This document shows positions 8,698 through 17,474 of a DNA stretch of 64,000 nt, piece by piece. The DNA comes from Zafaria ginkgonis (GTDB taxonomy: Bacteria > Actinomycetota > Actinomycetes > Actinomycetales > Micrococcaceae): positions 128,386-192,385 of the forward strand of contig NZ_BAABEO010000001.1 of NCBI RefSeq assembly GCF_039540195.1, in the 5' to 3' direction. Below the pieces are notes generated by a model. That model saw only the letters and a list, made by a program, of their open reading frames with translations, did no database searches and was not told where the DNA came from. The position numbers and the translations under genes are program-made. How positions within the stretch are numbered: the first letter of the stretch is position 1; every line of letters begins with the position of its first letter.

Positions 8698-9873
8698 TCA
8701 GCTGCGCCGGCGGTGCCAGACGGCGTGGCCGCGGGTCGCGGCGATGGTGAGGACCACGCTGACCAGCGCTCCGTAGCCGAAGATCGTCCCGAAGCTGCCG
8801 GTTTCGGCCAGGCCGGCGGTGGCGAAGGTGCCCAGCGAGGCGCCCAGGAACAGCGAGCCGGCGAACAGGGACACGGTCGTGGCCCGCGCCTCGGGCGCGA
8901 CGTCGGTCGCCCACCCCTGCATCGAGGAGTGCAGGATGGCGTTGGCCGCGCCGATCAGCGTCGCGGTGGCGGTAAAGGAGGCAGGGGAGGCCCAGAGCGC
9001 GGAAACCACGAACGCGGCGACCAGTACCGCGCCGCCGCCGGCGATCAGCTGGGTGCGGGTGAAGCCGTGGACGAGGCGGCGCATGGTCCGCGCCCCGGCA
9101 ATCACCCCGAGCGCGTAGCCGGTGCCGAGGATGCCGGCCAGGCCGATGCCGACCCCCTCGGCCTGCAGGGCGGGGACGATGTAGGTGATTGCGCCGTTGA
9201 GCACGGAGCCTTCGAGCATGGCCAGCAGGTACACGGCCACCGCCGAGCCGGTGAAGGCCTTGCGCAGGGCGAACCCGCGGCCGGTCCGGGGCGGGGAGGA
9301 GGCGCCGCGCAGCGCGACCAGGATCGCCAGGCACCCCAGCGCCGGCAGGGCGAACACCAACCGCCAGTCGACGAAGACGGCCAGCGCCCCGGCGCCCAGC
9401 GTCGCCAGCGTAGTGCCCAGCGAGGAGTAGATCTGCAGGTCGGACAGCCCGCGGGCGCGGTCGATGCCGGTGCGGGTGTCGCCGAGCAGGGTCAGCAGCG
9501 TTGGATACAGCGCACCGAACATCAGCCCCGTGAACGCGCGGGCCGCCAGCAGCGGACCGTACGTGGTGAACAGGGTGCTGGCCGCGGCGCCGATCATCGC
9601 CCCCGCCAGAGCCAAGCGCAGGACCGTCAGCCGGCCGAACCGGTCGCTGAGCAGCCCCCAGATCGGTTGGCCGACCGCGTAGAGCAGCGAGTAGACGGCG
9701 ACGAGCCCAACGGCCTGGCCCAGCGTGAGGGCGGTGCTGGCCGCGAGGACCACCAGGATCGGCGGGGTGGCGAATCGGTCGAAGAAGGCCAAGAAGCCGA
9801 TCGAGCGCAGCACGGAATCGGGCACTCCGGGACGGGCGTCCGGGCGCACTGCGGCATCGGGGGTCTTCGTCAT
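8698..9873 (-). CDS. MFS transporter
   Basis: The 391-residue protein has about 12 membrane helices and the motif-A signature GLLSDRFGRLTVLRLALAG between helices 2 and 3. The ATG at 9873 has an AAGGAG ribosome site. Later halves contain AEGVGIGLAGILGTGYALGV and DVAPEARATTVSLFAGSLFLGAS, typical of drug/metabolite efflux or sugar exporters of the MFS. The substrate is not predictable. Confidence 0.87.
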   Translation of the reverse strand: MTKTPDAAVRPDARPGVPDSVLRSIGFLAFFDRFATPPILVVLAASTALTLGQAVGLVAVYSLLYAVGQPIWGLLSDRFGRLTVLRLALAGAMIGAAASTLFTTYGPLLAARAFTGLMFGALYPTLLTLLGDTRTGIDRARGLSDLQIYSSLGTTLATLGAGALAVFVDWRLVFALPALGCLAILVALRGASSPPRTGRGFALRKAFTGSAVAVYLLAMLEGSVLNGAITYIVPALQAEGVGIGLAGILGTGYALGVIAGARTMRRLVHGFTRTQLIAGGGAVLVAAFVVSALWASPASFTATATLIGAANAILHSSMQGWATDVAPEARATTVSLFAGSLFLGASLGTFATAGLAETGSFGTIFGYGALVSVVLTIAATRGHAVWHRRRS

Positions 9874-9957
9874 GCATCGTCTCCTTGGGGCTCCCAACCA
9901 GCATGCCACCCCAAGGGGCAACCCCGGTTTGCCGGGGACTGCAGGCCCTGCCGTGCC

Positions 9958-10362
9958 TCAGGAAGTCGGGGGTGGTCGCTTTGCCGGCCGGACCAGGAGG
10001 GCGCCGGCCGAGGCGAACAGGGCCGGCAGGTAGAACCAGCCGATGGACGCCAGGCCGAGCACGGCGAAGACCGCCAGCAGAACGGTTGCCGCGAGGGACA
10101 GGCCCCTCCATGCTTTCCCACGGAGCAGCAGGGGAAGCCCCGTCAGGAGTACCGGGATCAGCAGCGGCACGAAGATCGCCGGGCCGTTGACCTCAAGCAG
10201 GGTCAGCTGTTCGGTTACCCTGCGGCTATCCGGGTCCCTCGATCCTGCTGAAATTGTTTCCGAGGTGTACAGGGGAAGGAACAGGACGGCGAGGCTGGCA
10301 GCGATGGCGAGCGCGAATGCCACACCCTGAAGCACTCGTGCCGGAACGGGCCGGTGATCCAT
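9958..10362 (-). CDS. Membrane protein, 134 aa
   Basis: Four hydrophobic helices are visible, one just after the start (VLQGVAFALAIAASLAVLFLPLY) and three in the second half, with a short extracytoplasmic loop (SAGSRDPDSRRVTEQLTL). The ATG at 10362 is preferred over an earlier in-frame start at 10431 because the first helix follows it directly. No family is recognised. Confidence 0.65.
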   Translation of the reverse strand: MDHRPVPARVLQGVAFALAIAASLAVLFLPLYTSETISAGSRDPDSRRVTEQLTLLEVNGPAIFVPLLIPVLLTGLPLLLRGKAWRGLSLAATVLLAVFAVLGLASIGWFYLPALFASAGALLVRPAKRPPPTS

Positions 10363-10484
10363 GCAAACCCCCAGCGAAGCTGTGTTGATCAAGGAAAGCA
10401 TGAACCAGGACTTCGGCCCAGTCGACGGCACCCATGGAATCGCCCACGCCTCTGGTCGGGACGTCCTGACCTCATGTTTGGATT

Positions 10485-10599
10485 TACCTCAGCCTGACGT
10501 CAGAAACCTCATGCCAAGTCCGTCAGGTTAGGGTCGAATTGGTCATTCATGGACGAGTGTTTCCGAATCCCTTGGACTTCAACCTGACAGGTTGAGGTA
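10485..10599. repeat. Small inverted-repeat-flanked stretch
   Basis: TACCTCAGCCTGAC at 10485-10498 recurs inverted at 10586-10599 with two mismatches, and the right end also holds a perfect local palindrome (TCAACCTG, A, CAGGTTGA; 10579-10595). The GTCAGG word is repeated inside. The 115-bp non-coding element could be a miniature mobile element or a regulatory region; no target-site duplication was confirmed. Confidence 0.4.
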
Positions 10600-10651
10600 T
10601 CGGTTGATGGTCTGGGAGAGGTTTGAAGGCGCGGCGAATCGGGAAAACCAA

Positions 10652-10683
10652 GGAAGGCCCGCACCCTGGGGTGCGGGCCTTCC
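10652..10683. terminator. Hairpin terminator
   Basis: Perfect 14-bp arms (GGAAGGCCCGCACC and complement) enclose a 4-base loop. It lies 190 bp downstream of the 10873-11733 gene on the minus strand and is the likely end of that transcript. Confidence 0.75.
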
Positions 10684-10872
10684 CGTTCTCAAACCGTTCA
10701 CTCGTTTGAGTAAGTGAGTGAATGGTGCGCGGTTCGGTGTTCTGGCTGAAGCGAGGTGGACTGGTCGGGTCCGGGTGAAGCGCCTCGAATCCCTCCGGCG
10801 CACCGTCGAGAGGACGATACGAAGCCGTGTTTCAGGGCCGCCCAAGAATGCCTGGACCTGGTACCTTCGCCA

Positions 10873-11733
10873 TCACGGCGCGGGCTGCTCGGCCGTTCCC
10901 GAGTCCGAGGACACCTCCGGCTCCGGGCTCTGTTCGGTCTCGGGGACAGGCTCCGGGCTCTGTTCGGTCTCGGAGTCAGGCTCGGGGCTCTGTTCGGTTT
11001 CGGGGGCGAGGTCCGCTGGCGGGGTGTCGCTTGATGTGTCCGCTCCCGGCTCCTCGGTTCCGGCCGAGTTGCCGTTCCCGCCATTGGGGCTACTGCCGTC
11101 CGTAGCCGGGCCATCTTCTCCGTTGGCGCCTTCCTCGACCTGCTCAGGAGCTTCCTCGACGTCCTTGGTCGTTTCGTCTGTTTCTTCTGTTTCGTCCGGG
11201 ACGGCCGGCTTGCCGCTCAATGCCTTGCCCAGCGTTGTCGTGGGCCCGGTCGCACCGCCGTCGATGCTCGACGTCGACGAGACAAGGCTGGAGATGGGCT
11301 GATGGGTCCCGAACTCGACAGCAGTGATGCCGACCATTGCGATAACGAATGCGGCAGCACTGGCCGCCCCGATCTTGATCCAGGTCTTGGGAGTGAACTG
11401 CCACCTCACACGGTTGGCTCGAGGCTCGTCGCTCTCGGCGGGAGCGCTGGCGGCCAGCGCGTCGCCGTCGTCGGCGGACAGTGCGCCCCTGCCTCGCAGG
11501 GGGATTCTCTGCAAGGCCACGGTGGTGGCCGAACTGAGTGTTCGCGCATAGAGAGCGCCGCCCACTGTGGCAACGATCGAGCCGAGTGCGGCGCCGATCA
11601 GCGTCCCGGCAACGCCCAGAAAGGACCCCACCAGGGCAGAGGTCACCGCGGCCAAAGCCGAGCCAATGGTCTGTGTGCCACTCAGTCCGAGGAACGGTTT
11701 CGGCTTGTCTTCGGTATCGGATTCTGCAGGCAT
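10873..11733 (-). CDS. Membrane protein with acidic Pro-rich C-terminal repeats
   Basis: The 286-residue protein has a glycine-rich hydrophobic segment (residues 20-60: SALAAVTSALVGSFLGVAG, then LGSIVATVGGALYA), a basic loop and a second membrane segment near residue 120 (IKIGAASAAAFVIAMVGITAVEFG). The C-terminal 130 residues are low-complexity and acidic, with ETEQSPEP repeated three times, and are likely an extended outer domain. The start is ATG 11733 rather than the upstream GTG. Function is unknown; it resembles actinobacterial surface proteins with disordered tails. Confidence 0.72.
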   Translation of the reverse strand: MPAESDTEDKPKPFLGLSGTQTIGSALAAVTSALVGSFLGVAGTLIGAALGSIVATVGGALYARTLSSATTVALQRIPLRGRGALSADDGDALAASAPAESDEPRANRVRWQFTPKTWIKIGAASAAAFVIAMVGITAVEFGTHQPISSLVSSTSSIDGGATGPTTTLGKALSGKPAVPDETEETDETTKDVEEAPEQVEEGANGEDGPATDGSSPNGGNGNSAGTEEPGADTSSDTPPADLAPETEQSPEPDSETEQSPEPVPETEQSPEPEVSSDSGTAEQPAP

Positions 11734-11846
11734 ATTCACACGCAATTCAGTCAGGGAACATTACGAATAGATAACGCTGACTGCCCGCGGCTGGTTCCCG
11801 ACCGGGCGTATCCATTTCAGGCGCTGCTCACCGTCGGGAAGGAGGA

Positions 11847-12077
11847 TCAGGGCTGGCATCCAAGCACGGCCAGCGGCCGGGGCCGGACCAGGAAGCAGGA
11901 GTAGCAGGTGAAGTCGCCCTCGGCCTGCGGGATGACCTGGGCGATGATCTCCTCGGCGATGAACTCCCCGCCGGGGACACCGGCACCGTCCTGGCCGTCA
12001 TTCGGGCCTGGACTGCCGCGCCCCGATCGAGCACGAGCGGCACCGCCAGAACCCATCCCAAGCAGCCTGAGACTCAT
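11847..12077 (-). pseudogene. Truncated DUF4193-like gene
   Basis: Residues 38-70 read FIAEEIIAQVIPQAEGDFTCYSCFLV, matching the core of DUF4193 (compare VIPQGEDEFVCGSCFTV in the intact gene at 33343). The C-terminal CxxC half is lost to an early stop and the N-terminus is unlike the family. It is therefore a decayed copy next to the recombinase gene, while an intact family member sits inside the repeat array. Confidence 0.6.
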
Positions 12078-12300
12078 TCTTCACGGGGCAATCAATCCCT
12101 TGAGCAGCTCACGCTGTGAATCCAACCTTCAGCAGTCCCAATCGATCGATTTTGACCCGACTAGTTCTGGCGTCCGAACTTGGTTGGTTCCGTCGCAGGT
12201 CGAGTGCGGAACCCGTCCTCTCGCAACTGAGGGGGATGAACGGATTTTGACCTCTCCAATCAGGGATGAGTGCGGCCCGAAGTGGCGAGGACCAAGGAGG

Positions 12301-12909
12301 TCATTCCCGTTGGGTTTTGACCCATTGGCGGGCGTCGAGGTCGGCGATGCGGCGGTAGAGGGTGGCGCGGGACATGCCGAGGTCGCGGGCGACGTGGGTG
12401 GCGGGTTGGCCGGCGTCGATGAGGCGGCGGGCGTTTTCGATCTGGTTGTCGGTGAAGGCGGGGCGGCGTCCGCCGAGGTCCTGGCCGGCGGCGCGGCGCT
12501 TGGTGACGGAGTCGGTGACGCGTTCGCGTTTGATGTCCAGTTCCATTTGGGCCAGGGCGGCCATGACGGTGAAGACCATGGATCCCATGGGGGTGCCGGT
12601 GTCCACGTTGCTTCCGCCGAGGTTGAGCACGCGCAGGTTGATGCCCCGGGTCTTGAGCTGTTCGGCGAGGCCGAGCAGGTTCACGGTGGAGCGGCCGAGC
12701 CGGTCCAGGGTGGTGATGACCAGGGTGTCGCCTTCGTGGAGGGCGGCCAGGGCCCGGTCGAAGGCGGGCCGGGTGGCGCGGGCACCGCTGACGCCGTGGT
12801 CGATGTAGAGGTCGTCCTGGCGGACTCCGGCGGCAATCAGGTCCCTGGTCTGCCGGTCCGCGTCCTGGGCGCGGGTGGAGACTCGGGCGTAGCCGATCAG
12901 TTTTCCCAC
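12301..12909 (-). CDS. Small serine recombinase (resolvase/invertase family)
   Basis: The 202-residue protein has the resolvase catalytic domain, starting LIGYARVSTRAQDADRQ with the nucleophile Ser11, and the active-site Arg pair in TTLDRLGRS (Arg70, Arg73). A long E-helix region follows (GSMVFTVMAALAQMELD), then a C-terminal helix-turn-helix (residues about 155-195: GRRPAFTDNQIENARRLI, ATHVARDLGMSRATLYRRI). It cuts and rejoins DNA at 26-bp dyads with a 2-bp centre. The GTG at 12909 has GGGG five bases upstream; longer starts would run into the inverted repeat. It is transcribed away from the repeat array, and its promoter overlaps 12-bp inverted half-sites identical in type to those in the array, so autoregulation and action on the array are likely but unproven. 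Confidence 0.93.
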   Translation of the reverse strand: MGKLIGYARVSTRAQDADRQTRDLIAAGVRQDDLYIDHGVSGARATRPAFDRALAALHEGDTLVITTLDRLGRSTVNLLGLAEQLKTRGINLRVLNLGGSNVDTGTPMGSMVFTVMAALAQMELDIKRERVTDSVTKRRAAGQDLGGRRPAFTDNQIENARRLIDAGQPATHVARDLGMSRATLYRRIADLDARQWVKTQRE

Positions 12910-12923
12910 GTGCACCCCGAAAG

Positions 12924-13012
12924 TGTCTTGCAACCGATGTTCATGACACCAATCCTAGCTGGAGGTTGCAAGACATGGTGGCAAGACAGTCGGCCCCTTG
13001 AATTTTCAAGGG
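12924..13012. promoter_or_regulatory. Resolvase-type binding region upstream of the recombinase gene
   Basis: TGTCTTGCAACC (12924-12935) and its exact complement GGTTGCAAGACA (12964-12975) form a 12-bp inverted repeat with a 28-bp spacer. A third half-site (GTGGCAAGACAG, 12978-12989) and a further dyad (CCCTTGAA, TT, TTCAAGGG, 12995-13012) follow. The arrangement recalls the accessory sub-sites of a res locus and covers the recombinase promoter. Array site 1 starts 8 bp further on. Confidence 0.7.
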
Positions 13013-13019
13013 CTGAAAA

Positions 13020-13060
13020 GTGTCTCGCCGGACTGTCTTGCATCCCGTCCGTTGCGAGAC
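13020..13060 (+). repeat. Array site 1 (centre GT)
   Basis: Accessory half GTGTCTCGCCGGA, then a 26-bp dyad (13035-13060) with left half GTCTTGCATCCC, central GT and right half CCGTTGCGAGAC. It is the copy nearest the recombinase gene and nearly identical to site 3 over 46 bp. Confidence 0.88.
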
Positions 13061-13203
13061 AGTGGTGTCTTTGTGCTTCAACCTCAGGGTGGCGGTCTTG
13101 CCGGCCATCGCCCGGCTCCGATCGAACTACCCGTGGACCAAGGGGCTTTCGTGGCCCAAGTGCCGGTACCTACACTGAAACCACGTACGAGCAGGAGGCG
13201 GGC

Positions 13204-13494
13204 GTGGAATCACTCGAGAGTGGCAGCGGACAGCCTGTATCCATCCATGTGGACCGCCTGCAGCAGGTGGGTACCGACCCGGCGTCGTGGGTTCCGTCGA
13301 GTGAACGCGGCGCGGCTCAGCCCGGAGTGTATGTGGAGTCCTTTACCACCGAGGTGCCTGACGTGCCCGAATTCGAGAAGAGCCTCCCCATGCTGCGGGC
13401 GGGCGGCACCGGGCAGGGATGCACCTATATGGGGGTGGCGGAGCCTGCGCCGTCCGCGCCCATGACCTGGGACTGCGACGGCGACGGCGACTGA
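13204..13494 (+). CDS. Orphan protein, 96 aa (first packet of the array)
   Basis: A GTG start at 13204 follows AGGAGG at good spacing. The soluble acidic protein has two parts, SIHVDRLQQVGTDPASWVPS and a tail rich in Pro and Asp ending TWDCDGDGD. I recognise no family. It is the only gene between array sites 1 and 2, making it a single-gene packet with its own ribosome site. Confidence 0.6.
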   Translation: MESLESGSGQPVSIHVDRLQQVGTDPASWVPSSERGAAQPGVYVESFTTEVPDVPEFEKSLPMLRAGGTGQGCTYMGVAEPAPSAPMTWDCDGDGD

Positions 13495-13602
13495 TTGCCG
13501 CAGCCTGGCACCTAGGATCCCGCCGGCACCGCACCATGATGTCCGGGCCGGAGATGCGAGTGCGTTGGGCTTGCCCCGTGTCGGAGTGGGTGGCCTGCGA
13601 GA

Positions 13603-13643
13603 GTGTCTCGACAAATTGCCTTGAGAGCCACCGGTTGTGGGAC
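13603..13643 (+). repeat. Array site 2 (centre AC, degenerate)
   Basis: The accessory half GTGTCTCGACAAA is perfect; the dyad 13618-13643 is worn (left GCCTTGAGAGCC, right CGGTTGTGGGAC) but keeps length and orientation. Confidence 0.75.
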
Positions 13644-13803
13644 ACCGGCGGGCGGTCTTCCTGTGGCTGGAGTCAAGGGGTGGCGGTTGGATTCGTAGCT
13701 GTGATCCCCCACGGGGGACCCCCGGGCATCGAGGCAGGAGCGAGGGGCGGCGGCAAGCAAGATGCAGAAGAATAATGTGCTTTAGCATGCGTAAACTAAG
13801 GAC

Positions 13804-14220
13804 ATGGCCGATCACGGAACCGCTGCCGATTCGCTCCATGCCGCCGCAGCAGCGCGACAGCGTGCGCGGTCCGATTCGCGATGGTTCTCCTGGGCCTGTC
13901 TCGCTGCCGGTTTGCTCGCCATCCCCGGCGGAACCGTCGTTCCGTGGGGATGGCCCGCGCGATTTGTCGTGACGACGGCCGTGTTCGCTCTGGCGATCGG
14001 GCTTGTCTGGCTGATGGCCAGGAGCGGGGTGACACCCCGCGGCGGCAAGAGGGCGTTCGGCGTGGCGGCTGGCTGCTGGTTTGTCCTGAACGCGCTGGTC
14101 GCGGCGATAGGGCGCGACATCGATCATCTTGGCCTGGGCCTCGTCTGTTCCGCCCTTGCGTCGGTGCCTTTTATGGTGGTGGCCGTCCGCTTCGCGCCGC
14201 GGAGGGACGGGGTACGATGA
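13804..14220 (+). CDS. Small membrane protein of a membrane/winged-helix pair
   Basis: The 138-residue protein has four hydrophobic helices (first FSWACLAAGLLAIPGG, last LVCSALASVPFMVVAVRFA) and a charged N-terminus. The start ATG has AAGGA just upstream. A GCATGC-centred near-palindrome lies some 25 bp before it and may be an operator. The stop overlaps the regulator gene's ATG (ATGA), so the two proteins are made together. The same two-gene design recurs at 57782-58602 and 58798-59573; the membrane protein may be the sensor or target of its regulator. Confidence 0.75.
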   Translation: MADHGTAADSLHAAAAARQRARSDSRWFSWACLAAGLLAIPGGTVVPWGWPARFVVTTAVFALAIGLVWLMARSGVTPRGGKRAFGVAAGCWFVLNALVAAIGRDIDHLGLGLVCSALASVPFMVVAVRFAPRRDGVR

Positions 14221-14522
14221 AGCACGCGCGCCATGAGTTGGATGCGCTGATCCACTCGCCGGTGCGGTTCTCGATCATGGGCTATCTCCGATCCGTGGAC
14301 GAGTGCGAATTCAGTGTTTTGCGCGATGCCGTCGACCTTTCCGACTCAAGCCTGTCGCAGAACCTGACCGCGCTGGCCGGAGCCGGCTTCATCACCATCG
14401 ACAAGCGCCAGTCGGGGCGGCGTGTGCGGACCTGGGTCGCCAGCACCGGCGCCGGGGACCAGGCGCTGGAGAACAACCTGGCGATCCTGCGACGCATTGC
14501 CGGAACGGCCGCCGAACAATAG
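14217..14522 (+). CDS. Winged-helix transcriptional regulator (HTH_34-like)
   Basis: The 101-residue protein begins HELDALIHSPVRFSIMGYL, followed by VLRDAVDLSDSSLSQNLTAL (recognition helix) and a wing with SGRRVRTWVAS. This is the single-domain winged-helix type that acts as an autorepressor for small operons. It overlaps the membrane protein gene by four bases and resembles the regulator at 58798-59109 (ETIHSPYRLRICSLL). Array sites flank this pair on both sides. Confidence 0.82.
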   Translation: MKHARHELDALIHSPVRFSIMGYLRSVDECEFSVLRDAVDLSDSSLSQNLTALAGAGFITIDKRQSGRRVRTWVASTGAGDQALENNLAILRRIAGTAAEQ

Positions 14523-14906
14523 CTCCAGATGCCGCTGTCACGTACGCGCCAAGTGAGCGGCCGATCCCTCAGACATCGGATCCCGCATCCGGGCAATGGG
14601 CCGGCGCGGTCCGCGGAGGTCGCCGCCTCGTCGGCCTGTCGGGCACCAGCCTTCGATCGTGGGTAATGCCACCGGGTTGGCGCTCTGCGCGGTCTTCGCC
14701 GCGATCTTCTTCCATGTCCTCCATGGAGTGATACGGGCAGGTGTACGGGATGAAATTCCGGCCGCGGACAACACGTCGACGTGAAGACACCCTGGAATCC
14801 CAACGGTCAGAAAGATGATGGGTCACACCACGACAGGTCAACACCGAGCCCGACAGCGGATACCTGACCTGCCAAGAACCAATAGAGAATCATAACGGGA
14901 TGAAAA
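14523..14906. other. No confident gene
   Basis: About 380 bp between the regulator and array site 3. A 62-codon plus-strand frame at 14596-14784 has one hydrophobic stretch but no ribosome site or family match, so it is not called. Confidence 0.5.
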
Positions 14907-15058
14907 GTGTCTCGCCGGACTGTCTTGCATCCCGTCCGTTGCAAGACACACTTCCGTTCGATGGTGCCCTCGCAGAAGCCGCCCCAAGCATCTTCGTCAT
15001 CGGTGACCAGTGACACCGAGCGGTCAAAGAACGCCGCCAGATAAGTGGCGGCGTTCTT
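14907..15058 (+). repeat. Array site 3 (centre GT) with extended downstream segment
   Basis: Accessory half GTGTCTCGCCGGA and dyad 14922-14947 (GTCTTGCATCCC, GT, CCGTTGCAAGAC). A conserved ~100-bp tail follows (CTTCCGTTCGATGGTG ... GACACCGAGCGGTC), also seen at sites 4, 10 and 17. The tail ends in a perfect 13-bp hairpin, AAGAACGCCGCCA at 15027-15039 and its complement at 15046-15058. Confidence 0.85.
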
Positions 15059-15177
15059 GCCGATTTGATTGGCGGCACATGCAGGCGCTGCAGGTGGGAT
15101 CACTATGCTGGTGTGGACGCCGGGGTGCCCGCAGCGCCGGTGCTGTCGACTGGCTCGTGATAGTTGGAGGGGAGCAG

Positions 15178-15999
15178 ATGCTGGTCGAGGATGGTGGGAT
15201 GGCTGCATCGGAGACGGGGCCGGCGCAGCGAATGTTTCCGGGCGCCGAGCTGGAGCGGATGACTGGGCTGACCATCGAGCGGACCTTCATCCCCTTGGGT
15301 TTTTCGCACTGGTTGATTCTGCTGCTGGTTGCCGCCGGTGCGGTGCTTTTGGTGTGGCTGGGCCGTGCTCTCCGGGGTACCCGGGCAGAGGAAAGTCTCG
15401 CCCGTGGTTTCGCCATCGTGTTGCTGGCCTATGCGGGCACCATGCTGATTGTCCGAATGTTGCCGGCACGGTGGAACATCGACTTGTCGCTGCCGCTGCA
15501 CGTTTCGGACCTGACGTGGATGGTGGCGGTGTATGCGCTGTGGACGCGTTCCCGTTGGGCCTTCGCGCTGACCTATTACTGGGGTTTAACCCTCAACCCG
15601 CAGGCCATGATCACCCCGGCGGTGCGTCCGGGATTCCCGGACCTCGCCTTCATCGACTTTTGGCTTCAGCATGCCCTCGTCGTATGGGCGGCTGTCTACC
15701 TGACCTGGGGCTTGGGTCTGCGGCCGGACTGGGCCGCCTTCCGCACTGCGGTCGCGTGCACCCTCGGCTGGGCTGTTGTGGTGTTCTGCTTCAACGTCGC
15801 GGCCGGCACCAACTATGGTTTCCTGAATGCCAAACCGGTCAATCCCTCGGCGCTGGACCTGATGGGCCCTTGGCCCTGGTACCTGGCGGTCGAACTGGTC
15901 GTCGTACTCGCCCTGTGGGCGTTGATTACCTGGCCATGGACCCGCACACGCAAGACAGGCCAGCAGAATCTGATGCTGGGCCCGGGAGGGCAGAGGTGA
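15178..15999 (+). CDS. TIGR02206/YwaF-like membrane protein
   Basis: The 273-residue protein has about seven membrane helices and the family markers LSLPLHVSDLTWMVAVYALW, YYWGLTLNPQAMITPA, FWLQHALVVWAAVYL and GTNYGFLNAKP. The ATG follows GGAGGGGAG. The family's role is unknown in bacteria. A 42-aa gene overlaps its end, suggesting co-translation. Confidence 0.85.
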   Translation: MLVEDGGMAASETGPAQRMFPGAELERMTGLTIERTFIPLGFSHWLILLLVAAGAVLLVWLGRALRGTRAEESLARGFAIVLLAYAGTMLIVRMLPARWNIDLSLPLHVSDLTWMVAVYALWTRSRWAFALTYYWGLTLNPQAMITPAVRPGFPDLAFIDFWLQHALVVWAAVYLTWGLGLRPDWAAFRTAVACTLGWAVVVFCFNVAAGTNYGFLNAKPVNPSALDLMGPWPWYLAVELVVVLALWALITWPWTRTRKTGQQNLMLGPGGQR

Positions 16000-16124
16000 A
16001 CCGGACCTGGCTCCGCCGTGCCGCAGCCGCGGGCCGAACGGTCGTGCTGGCGCTCGTTCCTTACGTCGCCTGGTGCGGTTTCGCCACGGTGCTCTCCGGA
16101 GCCGTCCGTCGCCGCAACCGCTGA
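15996..16124 (+). CDS. Small membrane peptide, 42 aa
   Basis: The GTG overlaps the stop of the TIGR02206 gene (GTGA). The peptide is basic at both ends around one hydrophobic helix (TVVLALVPYVAWCGFATVL), which fits a single-pass accessory peptide of the upstream protein. It is too short for family assignment. Confidence 0.5.
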   Translation: MNRTWLRRAAAAGRTVVLALVPYVAWCGFATVLSGAVRRRNR

Positions 16125-16153
16125 GACCCGCTGACCCCCGCCGGGGGTGCTCT

Positions 16154-16184
16154 GTGTCTCTTGCGATAGGCCTCGGATGCAACA
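16154..16184 (+). repeat. Possible decayed array site
   Basis: GTGTCTC, then TTGC and CTCGGATGCAAC, match the accessory and right halves with an internal deletion. It lies exactly between two gene packets and in the same orientation as the others, but is too worn to be certain. Confidence 0.35.
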
Positions 16185-16325
16185 AAGTCCGTTGCCACTA
16201 GGAAAAAGATTATTGACGTCATCGAAGAATCGGAGACTGACTTGCCAGGCTCAGAGGTGTGTAACTTTTAGTATTCCGCAGTTGGGACGTCGTTTTCCTC
16301 GATGGCAGCCCGGCGGGGGACCGAT

Positions 16326-16811
16326 CTAGTCCTCGGGAAGGGCCGCGGGCGCTGCCGGGGCCTGGTGTTTGGACGTTCCCGGCAGGGCATGGACGACGAG
16401 CACGGGGCAGTGGGCGCGAGCGATGCAGGCCGAGCTGACGGAACCGATCAGCAGGCCGTGGAAGCCGCCGTGGCCGCGCCGGCCGAGAACGAGCATGACG
16501 GCATTTTTGCTGGCCTCGATGAGGGTCGGACGCGGGCTGCCTTCCTGGAGCTTGGGGCTAACGTTGCCGGGCAGGTCCGGGCCGTAGGCGGCGGTGAGTG
16601 CTTCGTTGAGGGTTCGTTGGGCGCGTTCTTCGAAGCCCTTGATGCCCATGGCTGCGTATTCCTCTTCCATGCGGGGCGCTTCCCAGCAGGCGGTGGCCTC
16701 GATGTGGGCTCCGAGCCCTTGGGCGATCCGCTGGGCCTGTTTGAGGGCCTCGATCGAGGAAGCGGATCCGTCCACGCCCACGACGATGCGCGGTGGCGTT
16801 CCGTTGTCCAT
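16326..16811 (-). CDS. Universal stress protein (UspA family), copy 1
   Basis: The 161-residue single-domain protein starts PRIVVGVDGSASSIEALKQA and ends with the ATP-binding signature GRRGHGGFHGLLIGSVS and CPVLVVHA. Usp proteins bind ATP and help survival under stress or low oxygen. The ATG has AGGAGG six bases upstream. A closely related copy with matching flanks lies at 53447-53932: the similarity runs from about 16286 to 16910, beyond the gene, so the whole packet is duplicated. Confidence 0.92.
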   Translation of the reverse strand: MDNGTPPRIVVGVDGSASSIEALKQAQRIAQGLGAHIEATACWEAPRMEEEYAAMGIKGFEERAQRTLNEALTAAYGPDLPGNVSPKLQEGSPRPTLIEASKNAVMLVLGRRGHGGFHGLLIGSVSSACIARAHCPVLVVHALPGTSKHQAPAAPAALPED

Positions 16812-17039
16812 GGGGCCTCCTGCCGTCGCGGGGCCGGTTGGCTCCATAATGCGCCCCGGGGAGGAGGTGGTGGAAGGTCGGCCCGGAACTCGGGTGCCCC
16901 CGTCCGAATAGCCCTGCCATGTGCGGCGTTTATCGCTGGCCTTCCGATCGCCGTCGACGCCTGCGTCGGCGACCAGTTCACCCGGGCAGGCCGGGCAGCT
17001 GTCCCCGCGGACGGCGGTTGGTGGCCCATTCCGCCACGT

Positions 17040-17474
17040 TCAGAGAGGGGCCAGGAGGGCGATGGACCCGACTGCGGAGAGGACCGCGCGCAAAAGGTTG
17101 GCTCGGCTCCAGGAGCGGTCGAATTCGGTCCATTCGATCTTGGAGCGCGCCAGCCGGCCGTTGAGGGGAACGTTGATGGCCATCGTTGCGAACCATCCCG
17201 CGAGATAGGCAACGGAGCCCAAGATCCGCAGGGGCGAGTCCGTGCCCGGGTTGACGGCCTGTTCCGCCAGGGCGCCTGCGCAGGCCAGGGCGGTTCCGAA
17301 GAACAGGATCATGAAGGGCGGCCGCACGGCTTGTTCGTTGATGGAGACCATGGTGGCGGCCGCGTCCTGGGCGGGGCGCCGTCGCAGCGCGGGCATGACC
17401 GTGAACGTGAAGGCGGCGTAGAAGCCGGCAACCAGCGCGGACCCCACGCCTGCGATTGCTGCCAGCGCCGTCAT
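17040..17474 (-). CDS. Anthrone oxygenase-like (DUF1772) membrane protein
   Basis: The 144-residue protein has four membrane helices and the family pattern: ALVAGFYAAFTFTVMPALRR at the N-terminus, SINEQAVRPPFMILFFGTA in the middle, and INVPLNGRLARSKIEWTEFD before the last helix. The ATG follows GGAGGAGG. In bacteria the function is unproven. Confidence 0.82.
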   Translation of the reverse strand: MTALAAIAGVGSALVAGFYAAFTFTVMPALRRRPAQDAAATMVSINEQAVRPPFMILFFGTALACAGALAEQAVNPGTDSPLRILGSVAYLAGWFATMAINVPLNGRLARSKIEWTEFDRSWSRANLLRAVLSAVGSIALLAPL

